Source: an uncultured Acidimicrobiales bacterium
GTDB lineage: Bacteria > Actinomycetota > Acidimicrobiia > Acidimicrobiales > SHLQ01
Direction of reading: 5' to 3'
Assembly (NCBI GenBank): GCA_938041035.1
Contig: CALHYX010000028.1
Location: forward strand, 1 to 64,000
Length of the DNA stretch: 64,000 bases
Positions 36,674-47,112 of this stretch are shown here, in pieces. The notes under the pieces were generated by a model. That model did no database searches, had not been told where the DNA came from, and saw only the letters and a program-made list of their open reading frames with translations. Position 1 is the first letter of the stretch. The number at the start of each line of letters is the position of its first letter. The translations under genes were made by a program, and so were the position numbers.

Positions 36674-38031
36674 TAGGAAAATGGCTGGATCTGGTGGTGG
36701 GTGGTCATGGCTGAACCGGCCGGGCCCAGCAGCGCCTGCGCCCGCAGGCTGCGCTTGTGCAGCAGCTGAATCAGCTCGATGTCGTGGCGACCGTCGTCGG
36801 CGAGGATGAACGCCTCCAACGCGACCTCACCCGCAGCCCAGTCCGGCGGGCGTTCACCGAGCAGCTCCTGGAGATCGTCGAGATCCGCGGCGGCCAGGGC
36901 GGCACCGATCTCGTCGAAGCGCTGCGCGTGGCGGGCCAACCGGAACGCCGTACGGATCTCGTAACGCTGGTAGTCGTCGTCGATCTCGGCCGACCGAAGC
37001 TTGTGTACCAACTGCTGGTGTACGACCGCCGCCGGCGAAGGACGCGGTTCGGGCAGGTCGATCCCGGGTAGGTCCAGGTCGAGAATTTCGGCGAGCGCCT
37101 CGGTGGTGAAAAGGTCGGTCTCGCGGCACCACTGGAGGTTGGTCATGAGGTCCGACTCCGGTCCGGGGTCGCGCAACGCGGCGCTGAACGCGAGCCGGTT
37201 CGACATGGTGAACGCGACGTGATGCCACTTGATGGCATCGAGGTCGACGGGCGAGCCCGACACCCGCTCATACCTCTCGTACAGTTCGGCAAAGTCGCCG
37301 AACCCACCGATCGTGTCGCGCATCCGGAACGCGGCGAGGTCCATCATCGGGTCGCCGATATGACCCAGTTCCACGTCGAGCAATGCCACCAACCGGCCGT
37401 CGCGATGATGGAACTGTCCGCTGTCCCACACGATCGGCGCCTCACGACCAAGCGTGCCCATCGGGTTGCGCCGGAGCCAGCCGAGCCCGAACTCCAGCAG
37501 CGGGTCCGGACCGATCTTCGCCCGGCGATACCGCTCCTCGTAGCGATGGAGACCCACCCACCCCGACTCGGCCGGTGTGGCCGCCCGGACGATGTCGGCG
37601 GCGACGAAGGGTTCGATCGCCAACGCGTGCAACGCGGCGAGCGCGTCGATGTAGTCATTCATCACCGCGGCGCGAACGGTTTCGGCCGCGTCGGTGAGGT
37701 AGGGCTCACCGGGCACGTGGTCCATCACGTAAGCCATCGGTTCCTCGATCCAGCCGCGCACCGGGGCCACCGGTATCCCGTGTTCGCCCATCAGCGTTTG
37801 GAATCGCATCTCGTGGGCGAGCGGGAAGATCAGCTCCATGTCGGTGCGGTCGCCGCGCACCACGTACTCGCGGGTATCGTCCCCCGCGGCCACCGTGACA
37901 AACCACACCGGCCGCCAGCGCGGCTGGCGGTGAAGCGCGACGACCCGGCCGTCGATATTGGAATCGAACCAGGCTCGTACCAATCGGTCGCGGTCATCGT
38001 CGGCGAGGTCGTCCGTATGTTCGCTGGCCAT
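36673..38031 (-). CDS. APH-like phosphotransferase family protein
   Basis: About 452 residues from ATG 38031. The core is an aminoglycoside-phosphotransferase-type kinase fold: VPVAPVRGWIEEPMAYVMDHVPGEPYL (hinge), then IVWDSGQFHHRDGRLVALLDVELGHIGDPMMDLA, in which Asp of WDSGQ takes the catalytic position and the later DVELGH Asp binds metal. The usual H-G-D and Asn are altered (V-W-D and His), as in the actinobacterial subgroup linked with acyl-CoA enzymes. The last ~120 residues form a helical extension (FRLARHAQRFDEIGAALAAAD). Natural substrate unknown; antibiotic resistance is not implied. Confidence 0.78.
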   Translation of the reverse strand: MASEHTDDLADDDRDRLVRAWFDSNIDGRVVALHRQPRWRPVWFVTVAAGDDTREYVVRGDRTDMELIFPLAHEMRFQTLMGEHGIPVAPVRGWIEEPMAYVMDHVPGEPYLTDAAETVRAAVMNDYIDALAALHALAIEPFVAADIVRAATPAESGWVGLHRYEERYRRAKIGPDPLLEFGLGWLRRNPMGTLGREAPIVWDSGQFHHRDGRLVALLDVELGHIGDPMMDLAAFRMRDTIGGFGDFAELYERYERVSGSPVDLDAIKWHHVAFTMSNRLAFSAALRDPGPESDLMTNLQWCRETDLFTTEALAEILDLDLPGIDLPEPRPSPAAVVHQQLVHKLRSAEIDDDYQRYEIRTAFRLARHAQRFDEIGAALAAADLDDLQELLGERPPDWAAGEVALEAFILADDGRHDIELIQLLHKRSLRAQALLGPAGSAMTTHHQIQPFS

Positions 38032-38109
38032 TCCCGAGTCTGTCAGGGCGCGACGAATAACGAACAGTTGCGGGCTGGGGAACACCCGGCCGATCTGGCA
38101 GGATGCGCC

Positions 38110-38928
38110 ATGGCCGAAGACCCTGCGACCCCACCGGCGCGCACCCCGGCGTTGGAACTGCGCGGTGTCAGCCGGATGTTCGACGGCCGCACCGTGTTGC
38201 GCGACATCGACCTCACCGTGAGCGACGACGAGCGCTGGGTGGTGCTCGGTCCCAACGGATCAGGAAAATCGACGCTCGTGCAGATCGCGTCGCTGTACCT
38301 CCACCCGAGCACCGGGACGGTGCGAGTGCTCGGCGAGGAACTCGGTCGGGTCGACGTGCGTCGACTGCGACAACGAATCGGGGTCGCCAGCCCCGCGCTC
38401 GCCGACCGGTTTCGACTCGACCTCTCCGTGGTCGATGTCGTGATGACCGCCAAGTTCGCCGCCCTCGAACCGTGGTGGCACACCTACGACGACGCCGACC
38501 GGCAGCGAGCGCGCGACCTGCTCGACCAGGTCGGGTTGGCCCACGTGGTGGACTCACGGCTGGGCCAGCTGTCCTCCGGGGAACGACAGCGCGTGCAGCT
38601 GGCTCGCACCCTCATGGGTGACCCCGGCCTGCTCGTGCTCGACGAGCCGACCGCCTCGCTCGATCTCGGCGGCCGCGAGGAACTGGTGCGCGCCCTGACC
38701 GAGGTGGCGGCCGACGGAGCGACCCCGCCCAGTCTGCTGGTCACCCACCACGTCGAGGAGATACCCGCGTCGATCACCCACGCGCTGTTATTGCGCGACG
38801 GCCGGCCGCTCGCCTCGGGCCCGCTCGACGATGTACTCAGCGCAGAGTCGCTGACCGCCTGCTTCGGGCTGACCCTGCGGCTCGACTTCCGCGACGGCCG
38901 CTACACGGCCTGGCATCCGCGCGGCTGA
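38110..38928 (+). CDS. ABC transporter ATP-binding protein
   Basis: A 272-residue stand-alone ATPase. Walker A GPNGSGKST near residues 48-56, signature LSSGERQRVQLAR near 156-168, Walker B LLVLDEPTASLD near 177-188 and H-loop LLVTHHVEEI. The motifs are complete. No membrane subunit is adjacent, so the partner permease must be elsewhere, or the protein belongs to the soluble ModF/YlmA-like group (it is close to those in length and in the phrase 'RFRLDLSVVDVVMTA'). ATG 38110 has GCAGGA upstream. It converges on the thiamine pyrophosphokinase gene without a gap. Confidence 0.86.
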   Translation: MAEDPATPPARTPALELRGVSRMFDGRTVLRDIDLTVSDDERWVVLGPNGSGKSTLVQIASLYLHPSTGTVRVLGEELGRVDVRRLRQRIGVASPALADRFRLDLSVVDVVMTAKFAALEPWWHTYDDADRQRARDLLDQVGLAHVVDSRLGQLSSGERQRVQLARTLMGDPGLLVLDEPTASLDLGGREELVRALTEVAADGATPPSLLVTHHVEEIPASITHALLLRDGRPLASGPLDDVLSAESLTACFGLTLRLDFRDGRYTAWHPRG

Positions 38929-39564
38929 TCAGCCGGGCTCGATGGCCAGGACGACGCCCTCGCGCACCGAGACGGTCGCCATCGAGTCGATGAACTCGTT
39001 GCTCACACCCAGCGTTGTGGTGGCCGGGATCACGGCATCGTTGAGCGGGTAGCGGAGGCCGGTGGTGTTCACCCCAAGGGCGTCGGCACCCACGACGAAC
39101 AACGACAGCTGGGCGCCCGGCTCACTCCACAACTCGACCTCGGAGCGCACGACGGTGACCGTTGCCCCGCCCACCATGCCGACGACGGGTACCGAGGCCA
39201 GCGCCGGCGAGGCGAGCACGAGCAGATTGGCGAACTGGTGGTCGAGTCGGCCGCCCGGAGCCAGCAGCACTTCGATCCGGGTGGCGCCCCGCTCGAGCGC
39301 GGCGAGCAGCGCCAACTCGAGATCGGTGGCGTCCTTCGCCCGCCGATGCTTCTCGATCGCCACGTGATGGTCGTGCGCCCAGTCGAGACCGTCGGCGCTG
39401 ACCGAGTCGAGATCGCCCACCACGAGCTCTGGCACCCACCCGACCGAACGGGCTACGTCGAGGCCCGAGTCGACGGCGATGATCGGCGCGTCGGGGTCGA
39501 TCCGTTTGAGATCGAACAACGGGATGGGCCCACCCCCACCGATCACGACGATCGTGCGTGCCAT
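38929..39564 (-). CDS. Thiamine pyrophosphokinase
   Basis: A 211-residue enzyme that transfers pyrophosphate from ATP to thiamine, giving the cofactor TPP. Family signatures: AVDSGLDVARSVGWVPELVVGD, GDLDSVS near residue 50, AKDATDLELALLAAL near 75-90, LLAPGGRLDHQFANLL near 100-115, and the C-terminal GVSNEF (near 185) that binds thiamine. The residues needed for ATP/Mg (the Asp pairs) are all present. No other thiamine gene is close. Confidence 0.88.
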   Translation of the reverse strand: MARTIVVIGGGGPIPLFDLKRIDPDAPIIAVDSGLDVARSVGWVPELVVGDLDSVSADGLDWAHDHHVAIEKHRRAKDATDLELALLAALERGATRIEVLLAPGGRLDHQFANLLVLASPALASVPVVGMVGGATVTVVRSEVELWSEPGAQLSLFVVGADALGVNTTGLRYPLNDAVIPATTTLGVSNEFIDSMATVSVREGVVLAIEPG

Positions 39565-39653
39565 GTCCGTCAGACTAGAACCCCAACCCGGATCTCGGCG
39601 ATGTCAACAAGCTTCAATCGTGCGACAATCCGCATTCCGGCGCACCGCCGACA

Positions 39654-40355
39654 TCAGCAGGTGGCAGCCGGCTGCGGAGCCCCCACCCCGGCCAACATCG
39701 GCCCGAGATCGGCCAGGGGCACCGCGATCGTGACGCCGGTATTGGTCTCCACGCCGATGACGACGGCGACCACCCGGCCGTCGGCGTCGAGCACCGGACC
39801 ACCGGAGAACCCCTCGCTGGCCGACATCGACAACAACAGCACCCGTTCGGCCTGCTGCTGAAACGCCGCTCCGTTACCCGTTCCGATGACCTGGCCGGTG
39901 AGCACCCGCTTGGGGCCACCCGCCGGGTACCCAACGATCGCCATGGCCTCACCCTTCTCGGGCACGGTGGTGCGGATGGGATACCAGGGAGCCGTGCCGT
40001 CGCCCACCAGCACGGCGGCGTCGACGCCGTCGTCTGCGAGGTGGGCGACCGGGGCGAGCGAGCCGGTTTCGAGTTCAACCCCTGCGGTGTCGGCCACCAC
40101 GTGGGCAGCCGTGATGAGCCCGGCGGATGTGGCGAACGCCGACCCGACCGAACCACCGTCGCAGCGCCAGTTGGTGAGCCGAACCGTTCCCCCGGTGGGC
40201 ACCGAGGCAGCATCGATCGGCGCGACCGGTTCGACCGGAATCGCAGGCGGGCTGCCGGAGGCGGTGACGATGTCGGCGCTGCGGACCCACAGGGCGCCGG
40301 CCGCGCCAAGCACCATCAACAGTCCGATCATCACCACACCTCGCCATCGCTGCAC
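39654..40355 (-). CDS. Membrane-anchored trypsin-like serine protease
   Basis: A 233-residue protein: N-terminal membrane helix or signal (VVMIGLLMVLGAAGALWV), then a compact S1-type protease domain. The triad is His85 (TAAHVV), Asp112 (DDGVDAAVL) and Ser184 (SEGFSGGPVLD). Two Cys (65 and near the C-terminus) could pair. No PDZ domain follows, unlike HtrA, so it most resembles MarP-type periplasmic proteases without the multi-helix N-terminus. Substrate unknown. It lies downstream (89 bp) of the TPK gene in transcriptional order on the same strand. Confidence 0.85.
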   Translation of the reverse strand: MQRWRGVVMIGLLMVLGAAGALWVRSADIVTASGSPPAIPVEPVAPIDAASVPTGGTVRLTNWRCDGGSVGSAFATSAGLITAAHVVADTAGVELETGSLAPVAHLADDGVDAAVLVGDGTAPWYPIRTTVPEKGEAMAIVGYPAGGPKRVLTGQVIGTGNGAAFQQQAERVLLLSMSASEGFSGGPVLDADGRVVAVVIGVETNTGVTIAVPLADLGPMLAGVGAPQPAATC

Positions 40356-40516
40356 TCATCCAGGAGTACCACGCTTTTGCCTTCAATGCTTTTCGATATA
40401 TTTGAATTGTTTTTACTGTGTCGGCTTGACGTGGGGGCGGGCGCCCCTTGCGCCCCGCACTCGCGCCCGGAAAAGCCGCAGCCTCAGGGGTGGCTCGCCG
40501 GTGCCGATGGATCCCC
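40356..40516. promoter_or_regulatory. Divergent gap with AT-rich core
   Basis: 161 bp between the serine protease and a zinc-ribbon gene. Bases 40373-40422 are AT-rich and include TTCAA at 40382-40386 and TTGAA at 40402-40406 that can pair. A GC-rich GGGGC-GGGC-GCCCC type hairpin lies near 40435-40446. Promoters in both directions are likely here. Confidence 0.4.
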
Positions 40517-40717
40517 ATGTCCGAACAGCTCTCGATGCCCCTGGTGCGCCCCCTCGAGGACCCGCCGCTCGTCCGCCTGCGCTGCACCACCTGCGATGTC
40601 GCCTGGAGCGGATCGCCGGAATCGCCCTGCTGGGTATGCGGTGAACCCGGAGCCGGACTGCGTTCGATCGTGCGCTACCGCGAACGCGAAATCAACGATT
40701 TCGAATTCGAGTACTGA
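40517..40717 (+). CDS. Small zinc-ribbon protein (66 residues)
   Basis: ATG 40517 gives a 66-residue acidic-tailed protein. Two Cys-x-x-Cys knuckles, CTTC and CWVC, 15 residues apart, form a zinc ribbon; the C-terminus reads REREINDFEFEY. No enzymatic motif. Such ribbons bind zinc and often act in protein or nucleic-acid contacts. It is alone between divergent and same-strand neighbours. A conserved small protein in related genomes would confirm it. Confidence 0.65.
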   Translation: MSEQLSMPLVRPLEDPPLVRLRCTTCDVAWSGSPESPCWVCGEPGAGLRSIVRYREREINDFEFEY

Positions 40718-40783
40718 ATAACTCTGCGCCTTCCGGCGCAGACCCCACCGGCCCCACCGCGGCCACCGCCGTAGTCTTCACGC

Positions 40784-42196
40784 ATGAGGCCGCGTGCTGT
40801 TCGATTGGTGTTGGCTCTTAGCGTGATTGCCGCGGCCTGCTCGAACCCGGCCGGGGACCGCGAAGGAGCAAACGTGGTCGAGTTGGCGACCTCGACCCCA
40901 ACGACCACAGCAACCACCCTGGTGCCACCAACGACTGTTGTCGAGGCCCGGGTCGGGTTCGGGCCCGGTGACCCGCTGCCCGTCGAGCACTGCGAGGCCG
41001 TCGAGCGACCCACAACGAACGTGGCGGGCGTGCTCCCGGACAACGGCAACATCGACCCGCTCGTCATGGGTGTCGTTTTGACCTATGAGGCGCAACACCA
41101 AGACACCTTCGCAGGACGGTGGATCGACCGAGAAGCGGGCGGCGTGCTCGTCATCGCCTTCACCGATGCCCCCGGCCCCCACCGAACGGCCCTGCTCGCC
41201 CGCGGACCACGGCCCGACGATGAACCGGCCGTACAGCCCCGTCCACCAATCGACGATCCACGGGTGCTCGGCGTGCGCGACGACGTGGTCATTGACGTCG
41301 TGCAGGTGCGGTACTCGGCAGCGGAACTGAACGCATTCCAAGAAGCACTCCGGCCGCTGCGCCACGGCAGCGGCCAGGCCCAAGACCGCAACCGGGTCAG
41401 CCTTTTCCTGATCGACCCGACTCCGGCCGACTTCGACGCCATCTTGGCGCTCGTGCCGGGCGACGCGGTCTGCGCCGAACCGCAGTTCTCACCACCCCGA
41501 CCGCCGGAACCACTCCAGGTCCTCGACACCGATGGCACCGCACTACTCCTCACCTGCGGAGGCCCGACCGTGATCCCGCCCGCAGACTGGGAGAGCCCGC
41601 CGCCACTCGCGAACAGTGACCATCCCGCGGCTGAGGCGTTTCGCGCACAGCTCGATCAGGCCGACGAATCGTTCCTCGGTGACCCGTCGGGCGAGTGGTC
41701 GGTGTTCATCAGACCCGACGGTGAATTCGTTGTCTTCCTCCAGCGCAGCGATGATCAAGATCACTGGCACCCCTACCGAGCCACCGGAGAGCAGTGGGAA
41801 CTGTTCGGCGGCGCCTATTCGACGCCGCCGTGCGAACCCGAAACCGCGCTTCCCTTTGGCGTCCAGGTGATGGAAGTTGGCTTTGACCCGTCGGCTGGTG
41901 AGCCGAACCCGGATTCGACGACGATCGATCTCTTGGTGAAGGAGTCCGGCTGCGCCAGCGGCCAACCGCCCGGAGAGCGGCTGCTCGAACCCCAGATACT
42001 CGAGACCGACGAAGCCGTCTTTGTCGTCTTCGGCCTTATGCCGCTACTGGGTGGCGCCAACTGCCCCAGCAACCCATCCACACCGGTGACCATCGAACTT
42101 GAACGACCGCTCGGCGATCGCCCCATCCTCGACGGCACGAAGACACCGCCTGTACCACTAACCGTTGCGGCCGGCGACGGGTTCATCGACGAGTGA
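40784..42196 (+). CDS. Lipoprotein of unknown function
   Basis: A 470-residue exported lipoprotein: MRPRAVRLVLALSVIAAAC with the lipobox ending at Cys19, then a Thr/Pro-rich linker (STPTTTATTLVPPTT). The mature part contains six or more Cys that may form disulfides and no catalytic motif I know. Two areas look like separate domains: about 55-240 and 265-470. Low-complexity runs of Pro-Asp-Gly are frequent. Third-position GC is lower than in the neighbours. It may be lineage-specific. Confidence 0.72.
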   Translation: MRPRAVRLVLALSVIAAACSNPAGDREGANVVELATSTPTTTATTLVPPTTVVEARVGFGPGDPLPVEHCEAVERPTTNVAGVLPDNGNIDPLVMGVVLTYEAQHQDTFAGRWIDREAGGVLVIAFTDAPGPHRTALLARGPRPDDEPAVQPRPPIDDPRVLGVRDDVVIDVVQVRYSAAELNAFQEALRPLRHGSGQAQDRNRVSLFLIDPTPADFDAILALVPGDAVCAEPQFSPPRPPEPLQVLDTDGTALLLTCGGPTVIPPADWESPPPLANSDHPAAEAFRAQLDQADESFLGDPSGEWSVFIRPDGEFVVFLQRSDDQDHWHPYRATGEQWELFGGAYSTPPCEPETALPFGVQVMEVGFDPSAGEPNPDSTTIDLLVKESGCASGQPPGERLLEPQILETDEAVFVVFGLMPLLGGANCPSNPSTPVTIELERPLGDRPILDGTKTPPVPLTVAAGDGFIDE

Positions 42197-42222
42197 GAGC
42201 GTGCACCACGGTCATCGGCTGG

Positions 42223-42431
42223 CTAATCGCCAAGTGCGGTCTCGATGGCGGCGAGGTCGTTGCGGAGCCGCCGCACCTCGACCAACGCGTTGCTGGCCGC
42301 GACCGGCGTCGCCGCTCGCATGGCGGCCTTTCGTCGCGTGAGCTCCCGTTTGATCCCCGTCCGCTGCGCGCGCAACCGCCGCTCGTAGGCAGCGGCCGTT
42401 TCGCCGGTGCGACGCGTGGCAATGGTTCGCT

Positions 42432-42459
<28 letters not shown>
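42223..42459 (-). CDS. Possible small helical protein after selO
   Basis: A 78-codon frame starting inside the last codons of selO and ending in TAG at 42223. The product is very basic and helical ([36 protein letters not shown]) and GC-rich at third positions, as a coding frame should be. No domain is recognised and no ribosome site is clear. If it is not real, 42197-42431 is simply an empty gap between convergent genes. Confidence 0.4.
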
Positions 42460-44119
<1,660 letters not shown>

Positions 44120-44123
<4 letters not shown>

Positions 44124-44893
44124 CGGGCTCCGACCGCGGCGCGCTGCTCGATCAACGACGCCAGCGGATCGAGGTCGAACGGATGACCCGTCATCACGAT
44201 GATGTGGTCGGCGCCGGCCTCGATATAGCGCCCGACGTCGGCGACATCATCGCCCTGCACGGCCACCGTTCGTTCGATGGTGGCGGGGTCGCGGTCGAGC
44301 TTGGCGCACCAGTCGTTCAGCACTGCGTTCTTGTGGGCGAAGTTCTCCGGCGGACCGAAGGTGTTCCACGAAGTCGCGTACTCGGCGACGAGCCGCAGGG
44401 TGACCTTCTCGCCCGCACCACCGATCATCAGTGGCAGGTCGCCCACCGGGGCGGGGTTGAGCTTGGTCAGCCGATCGCGCATGCGGGGAAGATCCGCCTC
44501 GAGCTGGCGCAAGCGCCCGATGGCGGTGCCGAACTCGTAGCCGTATTCGTCGTAGTCGCGCTCGAACCACCCCGAACCGACGCCGAGATACATCCGGCCT
44601 CCGGACACGTGGTCGAGCGTACGAGCCATGTCGGCCAACAGCTCCGGGTTGCGGTAGTTGTTGCCCGACACCAACGTTCCGAGCATGGCCCGCTCGGTAT
44701 CGGCGGCCATGACCGACAGCATGGTCCACCCCTCAAAGTGGGTGGCATCGGGGTCACCGAACAATGGGTAGAAGTGATCCCAGATCCAAATGGAATCCGC
44801 GCCCATGGCGTCCGCCTGGCGCCACGCCGCTCGCATTTCGTCGACCGAGGTTCCCTGGGGTTGGAGTTGAACACCGACTCGTAGTTTGGCCAT
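44120..44893 (-). CDS. LLM-class F420-dependent oxidoreductase
   Basis: A 257-residue TIM-barrel enzyme of the luciferase-like monooxygenase class. [20 protein letters not shown] starts the barrel, [15 protein letters not shown] is the segment around the F420/flavin site, and [22 protein letters not shown] and [21 protein letters not shown] are hallmarks of the F420 subgroup. It is a little shorter than typical (about 280-330). The physiological substrate is unknown. It is translated together with SelO, which sits immediately downstream. Confidence 0.9.
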
Positions 44894-44987
44894 GGGCCAT
44901 CTTGGCCCAGCCGCCGCCGCTTCTTGAATCGAGCGGGCGAGTTTCGGCGTGGCGTCGTTGCACCGAACCGCTACGATGGCCGCTTCC

Positions 44988-45061
44988 GGGCGATTAGCTC
45001 AGCTGGCTAGAGCGCTGCCTTCACACGGCAGAGGTCACAAGTTCAAGTCTTGTATCGCCCA
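44988..45061 (+). tRNA. tRNA-Val (anticodon CAC)
   Basis: A complete cloverleaf: acceptor stem GGGCGAT / ATCGCCC, D arm with GCTCAGCTGGCTAGAGC, anticodon stem CTGCC / GGCAG around loop TTCACAC with anticodon CAC at 45022-45024, and a T arm with GTTCAAGTC. The discriminator base is A45061 and CCA is not encoded. It reads GUG valine codons. Confidence 0.97.
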
Positions 45062-45082
45062 CGCATCGCACCCCGGGCCCGG

Positions 45083-45784
45083 TTAGCCCGTGTACATCGC
45101 CAGACACGCCACGCCCGAGAGCTCCGGTAGCCGCCAGGCCTGCAGCGGCGGAGTGCAGTCGACCTGCTCGGCGACGAGAGACTCGATGACGGCATCGTGA
45201 CCCCCATCGCAGGGGTGCACCCGCAACTGCCTCAGCGTCTGGACGCAATCACCCACCGCGAAGACGTCGGCGGCCGGCTCCTCGTCGCCCCCGGCCGGAT
45301 CGGCCGACCGGTTGGCGAATGCGGTGAAGACGAAGATGAGCCCGAGTAGGCCGATGACCGTCGCGAGGGGCAGCGCCCGCAGGAGGGCAACCGCGAATCC
45401 GACCGGTTGTTCCTCGGCGACGGGATCGACGTCGTGCGGGTCGGCCGGCGCCGGCCGCCCGCGTGACGAAGCCGATCGGGGGCGGGTCGCTCGCCCTTCG
45501 TCGTAGGCCCGACGCCGAGCCGGATCGCCGAGGACGGACCACGCCGCGTTGACCTCGCGCAACCGGGCCTCACCGGCGCGAATCTCCGCGCTCGGCCGAC
45601 CGTAGAGCCGGTCCGGATGATGCCGGCGAGCGAGATCGCGGTGCGCAGCCCGGATCTCCTCCGCGGAAGCGTCGGCGCGGACGCCGAGGGAGTCGTAATG
45701 AGTGGCGATGCCCGACAGTAACCGGCGATGCCCGCCCGATCCGTACCCGCGGCGGCCACCGCGCGGTCGGACTACGGTCGGCAC
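45083..45784 (-). CDS. Membrane-anchored J-domain protein
   Basis: About 233 residues if GTG 45784 is the start; the J domain itself begins near residue 29 (HYDSLGVRADASAEEIRAAH). The HPD tripeptide is at 56-58 (RRHHPDRLYG), so it should stimulate a DnaK-type Hsp70. After a basic linker (~residues 100-135) there is one membrane helix (LPLATVIGLLGLIFVFTAFA), then an outer domain with four Cys (VGDCVQTLRQLRVHPCDGGH) resembling septum-formation-type extracellular domains. The start is unsure: it abuts the ATG of the divergent zinc-ribbon gene and no ribosome site is visible; a CTG at 45718 is an alternative. Confidence 0.72.
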   Translation of the reverse strand: MPTVVRPRGGRRGYGSGGHRRLLSGIATHYDSLGVRADASAEEIRAAHRDLARRHHPDRLYGRPSAEIRAGEARLREVNAAWSVLGDPARRRAYDEGRATRPRSASSRGRPAPADPHDVDPVAEEQPVGFAVALLRALPLATVIGLLGLIFVFTAFANRSADPAGGDEEPAADVFAVGDCVQTLRQLRVHPCDGGHDAVIESLVAEQVDCTPPLQAWRLPELSGVACLAMYTG

Positions 45785-46108
45785 ATGTCGGATCTGACGT
45801 GCGCCAACTGCGGTGAGGACGACGACCTGCTCGGCGAACGCGACGGCGAGGTCATCACCATCACCTGTCAGGCGTGCGGCCTCGTGTGGGATCGGGACCT
45901 GGCGCCGAGCTGTGGCACGTGCGGGTCGACCGACGTGCGGCCTGCGTTTCAGGCCATCCTCGACAAGTCGCGGGGCACACAGCTGTCGATTCAGTCGATG
46001 CGCCTCGTGCATCTGTGCCCGACGTGTGACCCGGAGAAGCTCGAGGCCTACCTGCACTCGAACACGCCGATCCCACCCGACGAACTTCCCGTCACCCCGC
46101 GCGATTAG
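45785..46108 (+). CDS. Small zinc-ribbon protein (107 residues)
   Basis: ATG 45785 opens a 107-residue protein with four Cys pairs: CANC, CQAC, CGTC and CPTC. The first two and the next two make one or two zinc ribbons. The rest (LDKSRGTQLSIQSMRLVHLC) suggests a globular helper domain. No function is apparent. It starts head-to-head with the J-domain gene. Confidence 0.72.
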   Translation: MSDLTCANCGEDDDLLGERDGEVITITCQACGLVWDRDLAPSCGTCGSTDVRPAFQAILDKSRGTQLSIQSMRLVHLCPTCDPEKLEAYLHSNTPIPPDELPVTPRD

Positions 46109-46122
46109 CCGGCGGTGCAGGG

Positions 46123-46989
46123 CTACTCGGTGGACTCGGGGTCGATGGTCGAGGCCTCGTGGTTGACCCGGTCCTCGAACGACGGCGCTTCGTTGCGGGG
46201 GAAGTAGCCCGGAAGCATCGAGCCGTCGAGTTGGTAGTCGTCGCTGAACGTGTCGCCCCGCTGGTCCAGCCCGCTGCCCTCGGCCGCTTCGCGAGCTTCG
46301 GGGGCAACGTCGGGAGCAATGTCGGGGGCGACCAGACCGGCAGGGGGTGATTCACACGGAATCTTGACGTCGTCGACCCAGATCCCCTCGAAGTTGTTGG
46401 CGACGCCGTCGCCGGTGTCGAACGAGAACACGATCTGGACATCGGTACCGGCCCACGGGGCAAGGCTCACGGCGACCGACTCGAACAGTCCACCGGTGCC
46501 TCCGTCGCGGAACCGGTCGTACAGCACCACGCCGGCCGGAATGACGCTGACCTGGAATCGATCCCAGAATCCGCTGCCGAAGGTCTCGACCTCGCGCCAC
46601 ACCTCGAAGCACAGGTCGAGGTCACCGCCCGCGGGGAGGGTGATGACCGGGCTGGTCACCGTGCCCGAGTTCGCGCCTGCGCCCTCGTACGTACCGCCGA
46701 CGCCGGTGCCGTAGTGCAGGGCAGCTGACGGGCTGGTCGAGCGCCCCTTGGCGATATTCCAGAGACCCCCACCGTTGGGGCCGGCCGTGTTGTCGATCGT
46801 CCAGCCATGGAGCAGACCGTCGTCCCAGCAGTAGACGGCGGGGCAGCCGATCGAACCGGCGGCGAGCGCCGAGACCGGCGAGCGCATCGACGAAACCACG
46901 GGCGCGCTCCAGACGATTGCCCCGCCCACGGCGGCTTTCTTTAGGAGGGATCGACGGTCGAAGTGCTCCGCCGAGTCGTCCGAGAACAT
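46123..46989 (-). CDS. Tat-exported protein with a beta-sandwich domain
   Basis: About 288 residues from ATG 46989. The twin-Arg motif DRRSLLKKAAVGGAIVW with the hydrophobic stretch to SPVSALA (cleavage near residue 45) predicts folded export by Tat. The mature part has two beta-rich areas and ends IWVDDVKIPC, resembling MAM/concanavalin-type domains that bind glycans or proteins. No catalytic site. The acidic C-terminal ~60 residues are low complexity. A longer version starting at 47079 is possible but its extra residues carry no export signal. Confidence 0.75.
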   Translation of the reverse strand: MFSDDSAEHFDRRSLLKKAAVGGAIVWSAPVVSSMRSPVSALAAGSIGCPAVYCWDDGLLHGWTIDNTAGPNGGGLWNIAKGRSTSPSAALHYGTGVGGTYEGAGANSGTVTSPVITLPAGGDLDLCFEVWREVETFGSGFWDRFQVSVIPAGVVLYDRFRDGGTGGLFESVAVSLAPWAGTDVQIVFSFDTGDGVANNFEGIWVDDVKIPCESPPAGLVAPDIAPDVAPEAREAAEGSGLDQRGDTFSDDYQLDGSMLPGYFPRNEAPSFEDRVNHEASTIDPESTE

Positions 46990-47112
46990 GACGTTTCCAT
47001 CGGCATCATCGGAACAATTCTCAATCGCGGATACGGGGATCGAACGGATTTCGGCCGAATTCCGCCGTTTTCGGCCCAAATTGCAACTTTGCGGCGCAAT
47101 CTGAGGTCAATC

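Noticed and set aside
37219..38109. Upstream extension of the ABC ATPase at 38110
   Set aside because: It is antisense to the APH-like gene; the ATPase domain starts after ATG 38110, which has GCAGGA upstream.
44988..45061. Integration site at tRNA-Val
   Set aside because: I saw no integrase and no repeat of the tRNA 3' end nearby, so there is no sign of an island attached here.
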